DNA of 7,139 bases from contig CAYJGQ010000103.1 of assembly GCA_964369885.1 (NCBI GenBank), forward strand, positions 1 to 7,139, given 5' to 3'. This stretch comes from Heteroruminococcus sp964369885. Lineage in GTDB: Bacteria; Bacillota; Clostridia; Oscillospirales; Ruminococcaceae. A program made the translations under genes and the position numbers. Each line of letters begins with the position of its first letter. Position 1 is the stretch's first letter. The notes under the pieces were generated by a model. That model saw only the letters and a program-made list of their open reading frames with translations, was not told where the DNA came from and did not search any database. Of this stretch, positions 1-5,347 are shown piece by piece.

Positions 1-110
1 GGCAGGGGGCGTGCATAAGTTTTGGGTCAAACTTTTTTTCAAAAAGTTTGTGGGGTGTGGGGCAAAGCCCCACGGCCTTGGTCTTTCGCGTGAGCGATCG
101 GGGCAAAGCC
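1..110. repeat. Palindrome-rich, repeat-like stretch downstream of asnS
   Basis: This gene-free stretch is built from nested palindromes. A 10-bp perfect stem (28-37 with 41-50, loop TTC) is followed by a 7-bp GC stem (57-63 with 67-73, loop AAA). The 11-mer GGGGCAAAGCC occurs at 59-69 and again at 100-110, the second copy abutting the asnS stop codon. A small TCGC/GCGA stem lies at 86-97. On the minus strand the GC hairpin is followed only at some distance by a short T run, so it is not a clean intrinsic terminator, although it may still end asnS transcripts. The composition resembles dispersed intergenic palindromic repeats; that it is repeated elsewhere in the genome is inference. Confidence 0.45.
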
Positions 111-1505
111 TTAAAAGTCGGCAGAGCCGGTAGTGCGGGGGAAGGGGAGGACGTCGCGGATGTTGGAGATGCCTGTCATGTACATTATCAAGCGCTCAAA
201 TCCAAGTCCAAAGCCGGCGTGGGGTACACCGCCATAGCGACGAAGGTCGAGGTACCAATCATATTCATCCTTAGGTAGCTCAAGCTCATCCATGCGTGCA
301 CAAAGTACATCCAAACGCTCTTCACGCTGGCTACCACCAATAATTTCGCCAACACCGGGCACCAATAAATCCATGGCGGCCACGGTCTTGTTATCGTCAT
401 TCACCCTCATATAAAAGGCTTTTATTTCCTTGGGGTAATCGGTTACAAATAGCGGTTTATTATAAATTTGCTCTGTCAGGAAGCGTTCGTGTTCGGTCTG
501 AAGATCGCATCCCCAGTACACAGGGTACTCAAACTTATCCTTATGTTGTTCCAATATCTCAATGGCCTCGGTGTAACTCACACGTCCAAAATCCGAGCTT
601 GTCAAAAACTCAAGACGCTCCAAAAGCCCCTTGTCATAGAACTGATTGAAAAACTCAAGCTCTGCGGGGCAACGTTCCAGCACATAGCGCAGCACAAATT
701 TTATCATATCCTCGGCCAGTTGCATGTCATCCTGAAGGTCAGCAAATGCAATTTCAGGCTCGATCATCCAAAACTCTGCGGCATGACGTGCGGTGTTGGA
801 GTTTTCAGCGCGGAAGGTAGGCCCAAATGTATACACATTTGAATAGGCCATGGCCATACACTCAGCTGCAAGCTGCCCCGACACGGTCAGGCTGGTTTGC
901 TTTGAGAAAAAGTCCTTGGAATAATCAACCTCTCCCTGCTCATTTAGGGGAGGGGAGGCAGGGTCAAAGGTTGTGACATGGAACATCTCGCCTGCACCCT
1001 CGCAGTCACTACCTGTGATTATAGGGGTATGTGCGTAGACAAATCCACGGTCGTTAAAGAATTTGTGTATGGCATAAGCCGCCACCGAGCGCACCCTAAA
1101 TGCTGCACCAAAAGTATTTGTGCGAGGACGCAAATGTGCCACTGTACGCAGATACTCAAGGCTGTGTTTTTTCTTTTGTAGGGGGTAATCGGGTGTTGAT
1201 GCACCTGCAACCTCAATGGCGGTTGCGTGTATTTCAAAGGGCTGTTTTGCGTTGGGGGTAAGCACCACCTCACCGGTAACAATAAGGCCACAACCAACGT
1301 TTTGGCGGACTATTTCCTTAAAATTTTCAAGCTTTGCATCCTCAAGCACAATCTGCAAATTCTTAAAGCAGGTGCCGTCGTTAAGCTCAATAAAACCAAG
1401 TGCCTTGGAATCACGGATGGTTCTTGCCCAGCCGCATACGGTTATTTCGGAATCGATGTAATTTGTGACCTCAAAAAACAGATCTTTTATTTGTGTACGC
1501 CTCAT
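111..1505 (-). CDS. asnS: Asparaginyl-tRNA synthetase
   Basis: This cytoplasmic class IIb aminoacyl-tRNA synthetase charges tRNA-Asn with asparagine using ATP. The 464-residue product has the usual family length. An N-terminal OB-fold anticodon-binding domain covers about residues 1-100 (ITVCGWARTIRDSKALGFIE). The catalytic domain follows, with motif 2 at about 231-252 (FRAENSNTARHAAEFWMIEP) and motif 3 at about 431-445 (GFGLGFERLIMYMTG, with the ATP-binding Arg438). The C-terminus RDVLPFPRTTGSADF is typical of AsnRS. I chose the ATG at 1505 because a GGAGGG Shine-Dalgarno lies about 5 nt upstream. A longer in-frame ATG at 1574 is ruled out, since it sits inside the promoter spacer. The gene is divergent from yajC and appears monocistronic. 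No T-box leader is visible, although T-boxes are common on Firmicute synthetase genes. Confidence 0.97.
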   Translation of the reverse strand: MRRTQIKDLFFEVTNYIDSEITVCGWARTIRDSKALGFIELNDGTCFKNLQIVLEDAKLENFKEIVRQNVGCGLIVTGEVVLTPNAKQPFEIHATAIEVAGASTPDYPLQKKKHSLEYLRTVAHLRPRTNTFGAAFRVRSVAAYAIHKFFNDRGFVYAHTPIITGSDCEGAGEMFHVTTFDPASPPLNEQGEVDYSKDFFSKQTSLTVSGQLAAECMAMAYSNVYTFGPTFRAENSNTARHAAEFWMIEPEIAFADLQDDMQLAEDMIKFVLRYVLERCPAELEFFNQFYDKGLLERLEFLTSSDFGRVSYTEAIEILEQHKDKFEYPVYWGCDLQTEHERFLTEQIYNKPLFVTDYPKEIKAFYMRVNDDNKTVAAMDLLVPGVGEIIGGSQREERLDVLCARMDELELPKDEYDWYLDLRRYGGVPHAGFGLGFERLIMYMTGISNIRDVLPFPRTTGSADF

Positions 1506-1533
1506 AAGCCCTCCTGTGGGTTGTTTTTGTCTA

Positions 1534-1549
1534 TCGGGTACCCACCCGA
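1534..1549 (-). promoter_or_regulatory. 5'-proximal hairpin in the asnS leader
   Basis: TCGGGT (1534-1539) and ACCCGA (1544-1549) form a 6-bp stem with a 4-nt loop. It begins about 7 nt after the predicted transcription start of asnS. No T-run follows, so it is not a terminator. It could stabilise the mRNA 5' end or be a protein-binding dyad. The mRNA sense reads GGGTGGGTACCC, which superficially recalls a T-box core, but the leader is too short to hold a T-box. Confidence 0.5.
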
Positions 1550-1562
1550 CGATATGAAGTAT

Positions 1563-1591
1563 ATTATAATACAAGCCGTAGCAATTATCAA
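1563..1591 (-). promoter_or_regulatory. Sigma-A promoter of asnS
   Basis: On the minus strand, TTGATA (1591-1586) is followed by a 17-nt spacer and a consensus TATAAT (1568-1563). Initiation is expected near 1556, which gives a leader of about 50 nt before the asnS ATG. The match is seen directly; use of the promoter is inferred. Confidence 0.85.
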
Positions 1592-1628
1592 CAAAAACAA
1601 CACAAAAATTGGTACCGATTATATTGGT

Positions 1629-1673
1629 GCAAAATGTTCACACAGTATTAATTAATACACCGACAACATTTGC
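1629..1673. repeat. Concentric inverted repeats between asnS and yajC
   Basis: An outer pair, GCAAAATGTT (1629-1638) and AACATTTGC (1665-1673), pairs with one bulged base. Inside it, on the same centre, is the perfect 14-bp palindrome GTATTAATTAATAC (1645-1658). It lies upstream of both divergent promoters. Smaller dyads follow at 1681-1696 (TTACCT/AGGTAA), 1706-1723 (AATTCA/TGAATT) and 1727-1743 (ATAATA/TATTAT), while 1607-1620 holds an imperfect palindrome around GGTACC. AT-rich DNA yields some dyads by chance; the shared centre is what stands out. An operator is possible but not shown. Confidence 0.45.
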
Positions 1674-1754
1674 TATTATTTTACCTTGACAGGTAATATA
1701 TTAAAAATTCATTGTAGTGAATTAAAATAATACCCTTTATTATGTAAAAAACGC

Positions 1755-1783
1755 TTGTTATTTATGAATTACTGCGCTATAAT
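1755..1783 (+). promoter_or_regulatory. Sigma-A promoter of yajC
   Basis: TTGTTA (1755-1760), a 17-nt spacer and a consensus TATAAT (1778-1783) predict a start near 1790. The resulting leader is about 30 nt long and carries GGAGGTG (1804-1810) 8 nt before the yajC ATG. Confidence 0.85.
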
Positions 1784-1818
1784 ATATCCTGTTATCATTT
1801 TACGGAGGTGCAATATAA

Positions 1819-2151
1819 ATGAATTTTCAACTTTTAACCGAGGCCGCCCCTGCAGATCTTACATCTCAGTTGGCTACATTTCTACCCCTTATTCTTATCT
1901 TTGTAGTATTTTATTTCTTCCTTATCCGTCCCCAGAAAAAGCGTGAAAAAGAAACCCAGAAAATGCGCTCTACCATTGAAGTGGGTGATGAGATTGTAAC
2001 AATCGGTGGTATCATCGGTACAGTTGTAAGCTCTCGCGAGGACATGCTGGTTATTGAGACCGGCGGCGACCGTAACAAGGTTCGCATTACCCGTTGGGCT
2101 GTACAGCAAAACAACACCGCACACGACGCCCCCGCAGCAGAAAAGAAATAA
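1819..2151 (+). CDS. yajC: Preprotein translocase subunit YajC
   Basis: YajC is a small single-pass membrane protein that associates with SecD and SecF, the accessory complex of the SecYEG translocon. The 110-residue product has one transmembrane helix at about 17-36 (ATFLPLILIFVVFYFFLIRP). The conserved RPQKKREKE stop-transfer segment follows, then the cytosolic VGDEIVTIGGIIGTV motif at about 55-69 and a polar Ala/Lys-rich tail. The ATG at 1819 has a strong GGAGGTG ribosome-binding site. The gene has its own promoter upstream and a strong terminator downstream. No secD or secF is present in the window, although these genes often lie near yajC. A TIGR04086 gene and a SCIFF pair follow, an arrangement I recall from Clostridia. 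Confidence 0.95.
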   Translation: MNFQLLTEAAPADLTSQLATFLPLILIFVVFYFFLIRPQKKREKETQKMRSTIEVGDEIVTIGGIIGTVVSSREDMLVIETGGDRNKVRITRWAVQQNNTAHDAPAAEKK

Positions 2152-2202
2152 TTATCCTGTGTGGTTATTAATGCCTGTTTTTTTTCATAGGATGTAAACA
2201 GC

Positions 2203-2242
2203 AAGAGGAAATCCCAAAATGCGGATTTCCTCTTTGTTTTTT
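2203..2242 (+). terminator. Intrinsic terminator after yajC
   Basis: AAGAGGAAATCC (2203-2214) and GGATTTCCTCTT (2223-2234) form a perfect 12-bp stem with an 8-nt loop, followed by TGTTTTTT. It lies about 50 nt after the yajC stop and 20 nt before the next start codon, so the downstream gene sees only readthrough unless it has an unseen promoter. Confidence 0.93.
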
Positions 2243-2261
2243 ACTAAAGGGGGAAAACAGT

Positions 2262-2666
2262 GTGAAACCTACAAATAATATTCAAAAAGCGGATGGCGCG
2301 GTTTTTATGTATAAACCGGTGCTTTGGTCATGCTTTTGGGGCATTGCCGCAACAGGACTGCTACTATCCCTATTTGCTTTGGCCTATTCGTTATACGACC
2401 TACCCCTTGAGCTAATGGGGTTTGGTGCAACAATATCGCTGGCGATTGGGTGCTTTACGGCGGGCTTTGTCTGCGCACACATGAGTCACCAAAAAGGGAT
2501 GATGTGGGGCGGTATCTGCGGATGTACACTATTTATACTGCTACTGATTATCTGTGGTTTACTGCCACAGGCCTTTGTTGGTATAGCTGCATTTTTTCGC
2601 CTGTTTTTAATGGCAATATCGGGCATGATTGGTGGTATTGTTGGGGTGAATTTTTTATCAAGATGA
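2262..2666 (+). CDS. TIGR04086-type membrane protein
   Basis: This is a 134-residue hydrophobic protein with four predicted transmembrane helices at about residues 20-47, 51-74, 79-101 and 105-132. The glycine-rich last helix (GMIGGIVGVNFLSR) and the position right after yajC and before the SCIFF peptide fit the uncharacterised TIGR04086 family. No enzymatic motif is visible and its function is unknown. The start is a GTG at 2262, supported by an AAGGGGG ribosome-binding site about 8 nt upstream; the next in-frame ATG (2307) has no comparable site. I see no convincing sigma-A promoter between the yajC terminator and this gene, so expression may depend on terminator readthrough. The family name rests on context and general sequence style, not on a profile search. 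Confidence 0.8.
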   Translation: MKPTNNIQKADGAVFMYKPVLWSCFWGIAATGLLLSLFALAYSLYDLPLELMGFGATISLAIGCFTAGFVCAHMSHQKGMMWGGICGCTLFILLLIICGLLPQAFVGIAAFFRLFLMAISGMIGGIVGVNFLSR

Positions 2667-2696
2667 CAAGATTCAGGGTATATTGATTTGCTAAAG

Positions 2697-2726
2697 CCAA
2701 AACAGTGTTATTTTGGGGGATTTTTT
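2697..2726 (+). terminator. Weak candidate terminator after the TIGR04086 gene
   Basis: CCAAAA (2697-2702) and TTTTGG (2711-2716) can form a 6-bp AT-rich stem with an 8-nt loop, followed by GGGA and six T. The stem is weak and the T run is offset, so this is only a candidate. The surrounding 200-nt gap (2667-2867) otherwise holds the scfA promoter and leader. Confidence 0.3.
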
Positions 2727-2784
2727 AGTTGTGGCGTGAGATATTAAAGCGCATAATGCACAGTGGCTGTAAAACAAAAAAAGG

Positions 2785-2813
2785 TTGAAAAGTGATGTTG
2801 GGTATGGTATAAT
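2785..2813 (+). promoter_or_regulatory. Promoter of scfA (extended -10)
   Basis: TTGAAA (2785-2790), a 17-nt spacer and TATAAT (2808-2813), with TGG directly before the -10 (extended -10 TGn). This is the strongest-looking promoter on the plus strand. It predicts a start near 2820 and a leader of about 48 nt, which contains the dyad TCAATG-TGA-CATTGA (2832-2846) just upstream of the ribosome-binding site. Confidence 0.87.
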
Positions 2814-2867
2814 TACGTCAAATATCTACCATCAATGTGACATTGACTCACTCAGGGAGGAATTATT

Positions 2868-3008
2868 ATGAAGCACGTAAAGACACTAAATAAAGCAAAC
2901 CTAAAGGAAAGTGCAGTAAAGGGCGGTTGTGGCGAGTGCCAGGCATCCTGCCAGTCGGCATGTAAGACATCCTGCACCGTTGCAAACCAGAAGTGTGAAA
3001 AGAAATAA
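2868..3008 (+). CDS. scfA: SCIFF (six cysteines in forty-five residues) ranthipeptide precursor
   Basis: This small gene encodes a 46-residue precursor of a ribosomally made, thioether-bridged peptide. It begins MKHVKTLNKANLKE and has exactly six cysteines, at 21, 24, 28, 32, 36 and 43, ending in the conserved CKTSCTVANQKCEKK. The N-terminal 18-20 residues are the Cys-free leader recognised by the maturase; the Cys-rich part is the core. In the characterised relatives CteA and Tte1186a, one Cys-to-Thr thioether was reported, as I recall between Cys32 and Thr37, and both residues occur at those positions here. The ATG has a GGGAGG ribosome-binding site 7 nt upstream. It has its own strong promoter and is followed by a terminator, then by the maturase gene. 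No dedicated protease or exporter is visible. The mature peptide's role is not settled; a signalling role has been proposed in some Clostridium species. Confidence 0.96.
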   Translation: MKHVKTLNKANLKESAVKGGCGECQASCQSACKTSCTVANQKCEKK

Positions 3009-3024
3009 ATAATCGGCATTAAAG

Positions 3025-3051
3025 AGGGGGGCATCTCGCCCCCCTGTTTTT
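3025..3051 (+). terminator. Intrinsic terminator/attenuator between scfA and scfB
   Basis: AGGGGGGC (3025-3032) and GCCCCCCT (3038-3045) form a perfect 8-bp, GC-rich stem with the loop ATCTC, followed by GTTTTT. It begins 17 nt after the scfA stop. No promoter fits between it and scfB, so scfB must be expressed by readthrough, giving much more precursor than enzyme. Confidence 0.9.
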
Positions 3052-3073
3052 GTGTAAAAGGAAAGGTCAAAGT

Positions 3074-4441
3074 ATGATACACAGCTACACCCTGAATGGG
3101 TATAATATAGTCTTGGATGTTCACAGCGGAGCGGTACATGTTGTGGACGACTGTTTTTTTTCGCTTGTAAATCACCTAAAAACTCTGAATTTAGATACAC
3201 TGCCACAGCAATGTCCCGGTAGCGCCGTGGCTGCACTTGAAGCTACATATACTCCAAGTGATATAGCCGAGGCCTATGCAGAGGCACTGCAGTTACACAC
3301 AGACGGCCAGCTGTTTTCGGAAGATGACTACCAAAAGTTCACCGATATGATGACCCCATCCCCAATAAAGGCCATGTGTTTGCATGTGGCCCACGACTGC
3401 AACCTGCGCTGTGATTACTGCTTTGCCTCGACAGGCGATTTTGGTGGTGCTCGTGTGCGCATGTCGGCCGAGGTGGGCAAAAAGGCCATAGATTTTCTCA
3501 TAGCACACTCGGGCGATCGCCACAATCTTGAGCTTGACTTCTTTGGTGGTGAACCTTTGATGAACTTTGATGTTGTAAAAGAGGTTGTGGCCTATGGTAG
3601 GGAGCAGGAGAAGCTGCACAACAAACTTTTCCGTTTTACCATAACCACAAATGGACTGCTGCTAACCGAGGATAAAATTGATTTTATCAACAAAGAGATG
3701 TCAAACGTGGTATTATCCATCGACGGCCGCCCCGAGGTAAACGACCGTGTGCGCAGTCGTGTGAATGGCGATGGCTGTTATGACACCATTATGCCCAAAT
3801 TCCAGGAGCTTGTGGAAAAGAGAAATCATGATCAATACTATGTGCGTGGCACCTTTACCCGATACAATAAAGATTTTGCCGATGATGTTTTGCATTTTGC
3901 CAAGGCAGGATTTGATCAAATATCGGTAGAGCCTGTTGTGGCTGATCCTGCACAGCCATACGCACTCACCCGGGAGGATCTCCCCGAAATATTTGCAGAG
4001 TATGAGCGCCTTGCAAATTTACTAATAGACATGGAAAAAAGGGGAGAGGGGGTTAACTTCTTTCACTTTATGCTTGATTTAGAGCAGGGACCCTGTGCCA
4101 TTAAGCGCCTGCGTGGTTGTGGCTGTGGCAACGAGTACTGCGCCATAACCCCCGATGGAGAGATTTACCCCTGTCATCAGTTTGTTGGGCAACCTCAGTG
4201 GCTTATGGGCACACTTGACAAAGGCGATTTTGACCCTAAAAAACAACTTGATTTTTCAAAAGCTACGGTTTACGGCAAGGAAAAATGTCGTGACTGTTGG
4301 GCTAAGTTTTATTGTAGTGGCGGATGTAACGCCAATAATTCGCAGTATATGGGCGATATACTATCCCCGCATGAGATATCCTGTGAGCTTGAGAAAAAGC
4401 GTCTTGAGTGTGCAATAATGATAAAGGCCGCCATGGCATAA
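3074..4441 (+). CDS. scfB: SCIFF peptide maturase, radical SAM/SPASM thioether-forming enzyme
   Basis: This cytoplasmic enzyme reductively cleaves S-adenosylmethionine at a [4Fe-4S] cluster to form a radical on the SCIFF precursor and close a Cys-Thr thioether. The product has 455 residues. About 1-85 (MIHSYTLNGYNIVLDVHSGA onward) is the RiPP-recognition region that binds the leader. The radical SAM motif is CNLRCDYC (Cys109, Cys113, Cys116) and GGEP lies at 158-161. The C-terminal SPASM/auxiliary-cluster cysteines are all present: 341, 349, 351, 356, 367, 405, 408, 414, 418, 437 and 446 (CGCGNEYC, KCRDC, YCSGGC). I chose the ATG at 3074 because an AAAGG ribosome-binding site lies 7 nt upstream and the N-terminus matches the family. 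The TTG at 3050 lies in the terminator T-tract. Its substrate gene is immediately upstream and proC follows after 20 nt. Confidence 0.96.
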   Translation: MIHSYTLNGYNIVLDVHSGAVHVVDDCFFSLVNHLKTLNLDTLPQQCPGSAVAALEATYTPSDIAEAYAEALQLHTDGQLFSEDDYQKFTDMMTPSPIKAMCLHVAHDCNLRCDYCFASTGDFGGARVRMSAEVGKKAIDFLIAHSGDRHNLELDFFGGEPLMNFDVVKEVVAYGREQEKLHNKLFRFTITTNGLLLTEDKIDFINKEMSNVVLSIDGRPEVNDRVRSRVNGDGCYDTIMPKFQELVEKRNHDQYYVRGTFTRYNKDFADDVLHFAKAGFDQISVEPVVADPAQPYALTREDLPEIFAEYERLANLLIDMEKRGEGVNFFHFMLDLEQGPCAIKRLRGCGCGNEYCAITPDGEIYPCHQFVGQPQWLMGTLDKGDFDPKKQLDFSKATVYGKEKCRDCWAKFYCSGGCNANNSQYMGDILSPHEISCELEKKRLECAIMIKAAMA

Positions 4442-4461
4442 AAAACTAAGGGGTGAAAATA

Positions 4462-5259
4462 ATGCAACTTGGAGTAATTGGTGCAGGCAACATGGCCACC
4501 GCCATAATTCACGGCATAATTAAGGGTGGACTGTTAAAGCCCGACCAGATGGGCGTGTACGACATAAACCCTGAGCGTGTGAAGGATTTTTCTGATTTGG
4601 GGCTAAGCGGCTTTGATAGCCCCGGTGCCCTTGCAGCAAACTCAGAGTATCTGCTTCTCTCGGTTAAACCTCAAAATTTTGAGGAGTTACTAACGTCCAT
4701 AAGGTCAGATATTCCGAGTGACACAGTAATTATATCCATTGCAGCCGGTATATCGCATGAGTATATATCAGGGCTGCTGGGGCGGCCTGCCAAGGTGGTG
4801 CAGGTTATGCCAAACACCCCACTGCTGGTGGGCAAGGGTTCCACCGCCATGAGCTTTGTCCCGCCCACAACACAGCAGGAGTTTTCCTACGTTGCCGAGT
4901 TATTTGGTTGTGCCGGAGCCGTGGAGTGCATTGATAGCACCCTTATGAATGAGGTTATACCGCTAAACGGTAGCTCGCCTGCCTATATATACCGCTTTGC
5001 TCAGGTGTTTTGCGACCGCGCCCTGGAGCTTGGGTTTGATCGTGATGCGGCAAATCGTCTATTTGCCCATACTTTAATAGGGGCGGCCGCCATGATGCTT
5101 GAGACCGATAAAGATCATCAGAGCCTTATAGATATGGTTACATCTCCCGGTGGCGCCACATTTGAGGGGCTAAAAGCCATGGAAAAACATGACTTTAAGA
5201 AGGCCATGATTGACACCTACGATGCAACTGTAAAGCGTGCCTACGAGCTTGGAAAATAA
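4462..5259 (+). CDS. proC: Pyrroline-5-carboxylate reductase
   Basis: This cytoplasmic enzyme performs the last step of proline biosynthesis, reducing 1-pyrroline-5-carboxylate to L-proline with NAD(P)H. The 265-residue product has the normal length. The N-terminal Rossmann domain carries GVIGAGNMATAI (Gly4, Gly7, Gly9) and later VQVMPNTP at 113-120. The C-terminal dimerisation/catalytic domain carries LNGSSPAYIY (168-177) and the P5CR signature around 226-245 (MVTSPGGATFEGLKAMEKHD). I prefer the ATG at 4462, 8 nt after an AAGGGG ribosome-binding site; a GTG at 4453 overlaps that site. With only 20 nt after scfB and no terminator between, it is probably co-transcribed with the maturase by readthrough from scfA. 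No proA or proB is present. It ends at a strong terminator that also houses the spoIIM promoter. Confidence 0.96.
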   Translation: MQLGVIGAGNMATAIIHGIIKGGLLKPDQMGVYDINPERVKDFSDLGLSGFDSPGALAANSEYLLLSVKPQNFEELLTSIRSDIPSDTVIISIAAGISHEYISGLLGRPAKVVQVMPNTPLLVGKGSTAMSFVPPTTQQEFSYVAELFGCAGAVECIDSTLMNEVIPLNGSSPAYIYRFAQVFCDRALELGFDRDAANRLFAHTLIGAAAMMLETDKDHQSLIDMVTSPGGATFEGLKAMEKHDFKKAMIDTYDATVKRAYELGK

Positions 5260-5277
5260 CTCTTTTACCGCATAATA

Positions 5278-5307
5278 GCATATTAATTGGCCACCTGTGC
5301 ATACAAT
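5278..5307 (+). promoter_or_regulatory. Sigma-E (mother-cell) promoter of spoIIM
   Basis: GCATATT (5278-5284), a 15-nt spacer and CATACAAT (5300-5307) match the Bacillus sigma-E consensus (KMATATT, 14-15 nt, CATACAHT) at every position. Initiation is expected near 5314. It lies just upstream of a gene recognised as spoIIM, which is sigma-E dependent in Bacillus subtilis. The match is seen directly; use of the promoter is inferred. It overlaps the proC terminator hairpin. Confidence 0.85.
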
Positions 5308-5330
5308 GAGCACAGGTGGCCAATTTTTTT
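5285..5330 (+). terminator. Strong intrinsic terminator after proC, overlapping the spoIIM promoter
   Basis: AATTGGCCACCTGTGC (5285-5300) and GCACAGGTGGCCAATT (5310-5325) form a perfect 16-bp stem with a 9-nt loop, followed by TTTTT. It begins 25 nt after the proC stop. The left arm coincides with the spacer of the sigma-E promoter and the loop contains most of its -10. Transcripts that start at that promoter begin inside the right arm and cannot form the hairpin. Confidence 0.96.
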
Positions 5331-5347
5331 GAGGGGAGCGGTAAAAG

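Larger units (their letters stand above)
5262..5347. repeat. Outer 10-bp inverted repeat flanking the proC terminator
   Basis: CTTTTACCGC (5262-5271) and GCGGTAAAAG (5338-5347) are perfect inverted repeats enclosing the terminator hairpin. The right arm abuts the spoIIM ATG, and the GAGGGGAG ribosome-binding site (5331-5338) falls in the internal loop between inner and outer stems. The whole could fold as one 86-nt two-tier structure in proC readthrough RNA. Confidence 0.7.

Noticed and set aside
468..1461. Plus-strand reading frames across asnS
   Set aside because: They are antisense shadows of a highly conserved synthetase and show no recognisable domains or start signals.
1530..1550. T-box antiterminator upstream of asnS
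   Set aside because: The GGGTGGGTACCC resemblance is partial, the rest of the leader (specifier stem, terminator with T-run) is absent, and the predicted leader is only about 50 nt.
1506..1574. A longer asnS starting at the ATG at 1574
   Set aside because: That ATG lies within the spacer of the asnS promoter, upstream of the predicted transcript start, and the extra 23 residues do not resemble AsnRS. The ATG at 1505 has a strong ribosome-binding site.
1686..1714. Second yajC promoter using TTGACA at 1686-1691
   Set aside because: The -35 is perfect, but no acceptable -10 lies 16-19 nt downstream; the promoter at 1755-1783 is far better.
1723..1750. dif site near ATTATGTAAA
   Set aside because: The right half resembles the Firmicute dif arm, but the left 16 bases do not match, so this is a chance similarity in AT-rich DNA.
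3050..3073. TTG start for the SCIFF maturase at 3050
   Set aside because: It lies in the T-tract of the scfA terminator with no ribosome-binding site; the ATG at 3074 has AAAGG at good spacing and gives the family's usual N-terminus.
2852..3236. Minus-strand reading frames opposite scfA and the 5' end of scfB
   Set aside because: They have no ribosome-binding sites, contain low-complexity sequence, and overlap the well-supported scfA, its terminator and scfB in antisense.
4453..4461. GTG start for proC at 4453
   Set aside because: The codon overlaps the AAGGGGTG ribosome-binding site itself; the ATG at 4462 is correctly spaced from it.
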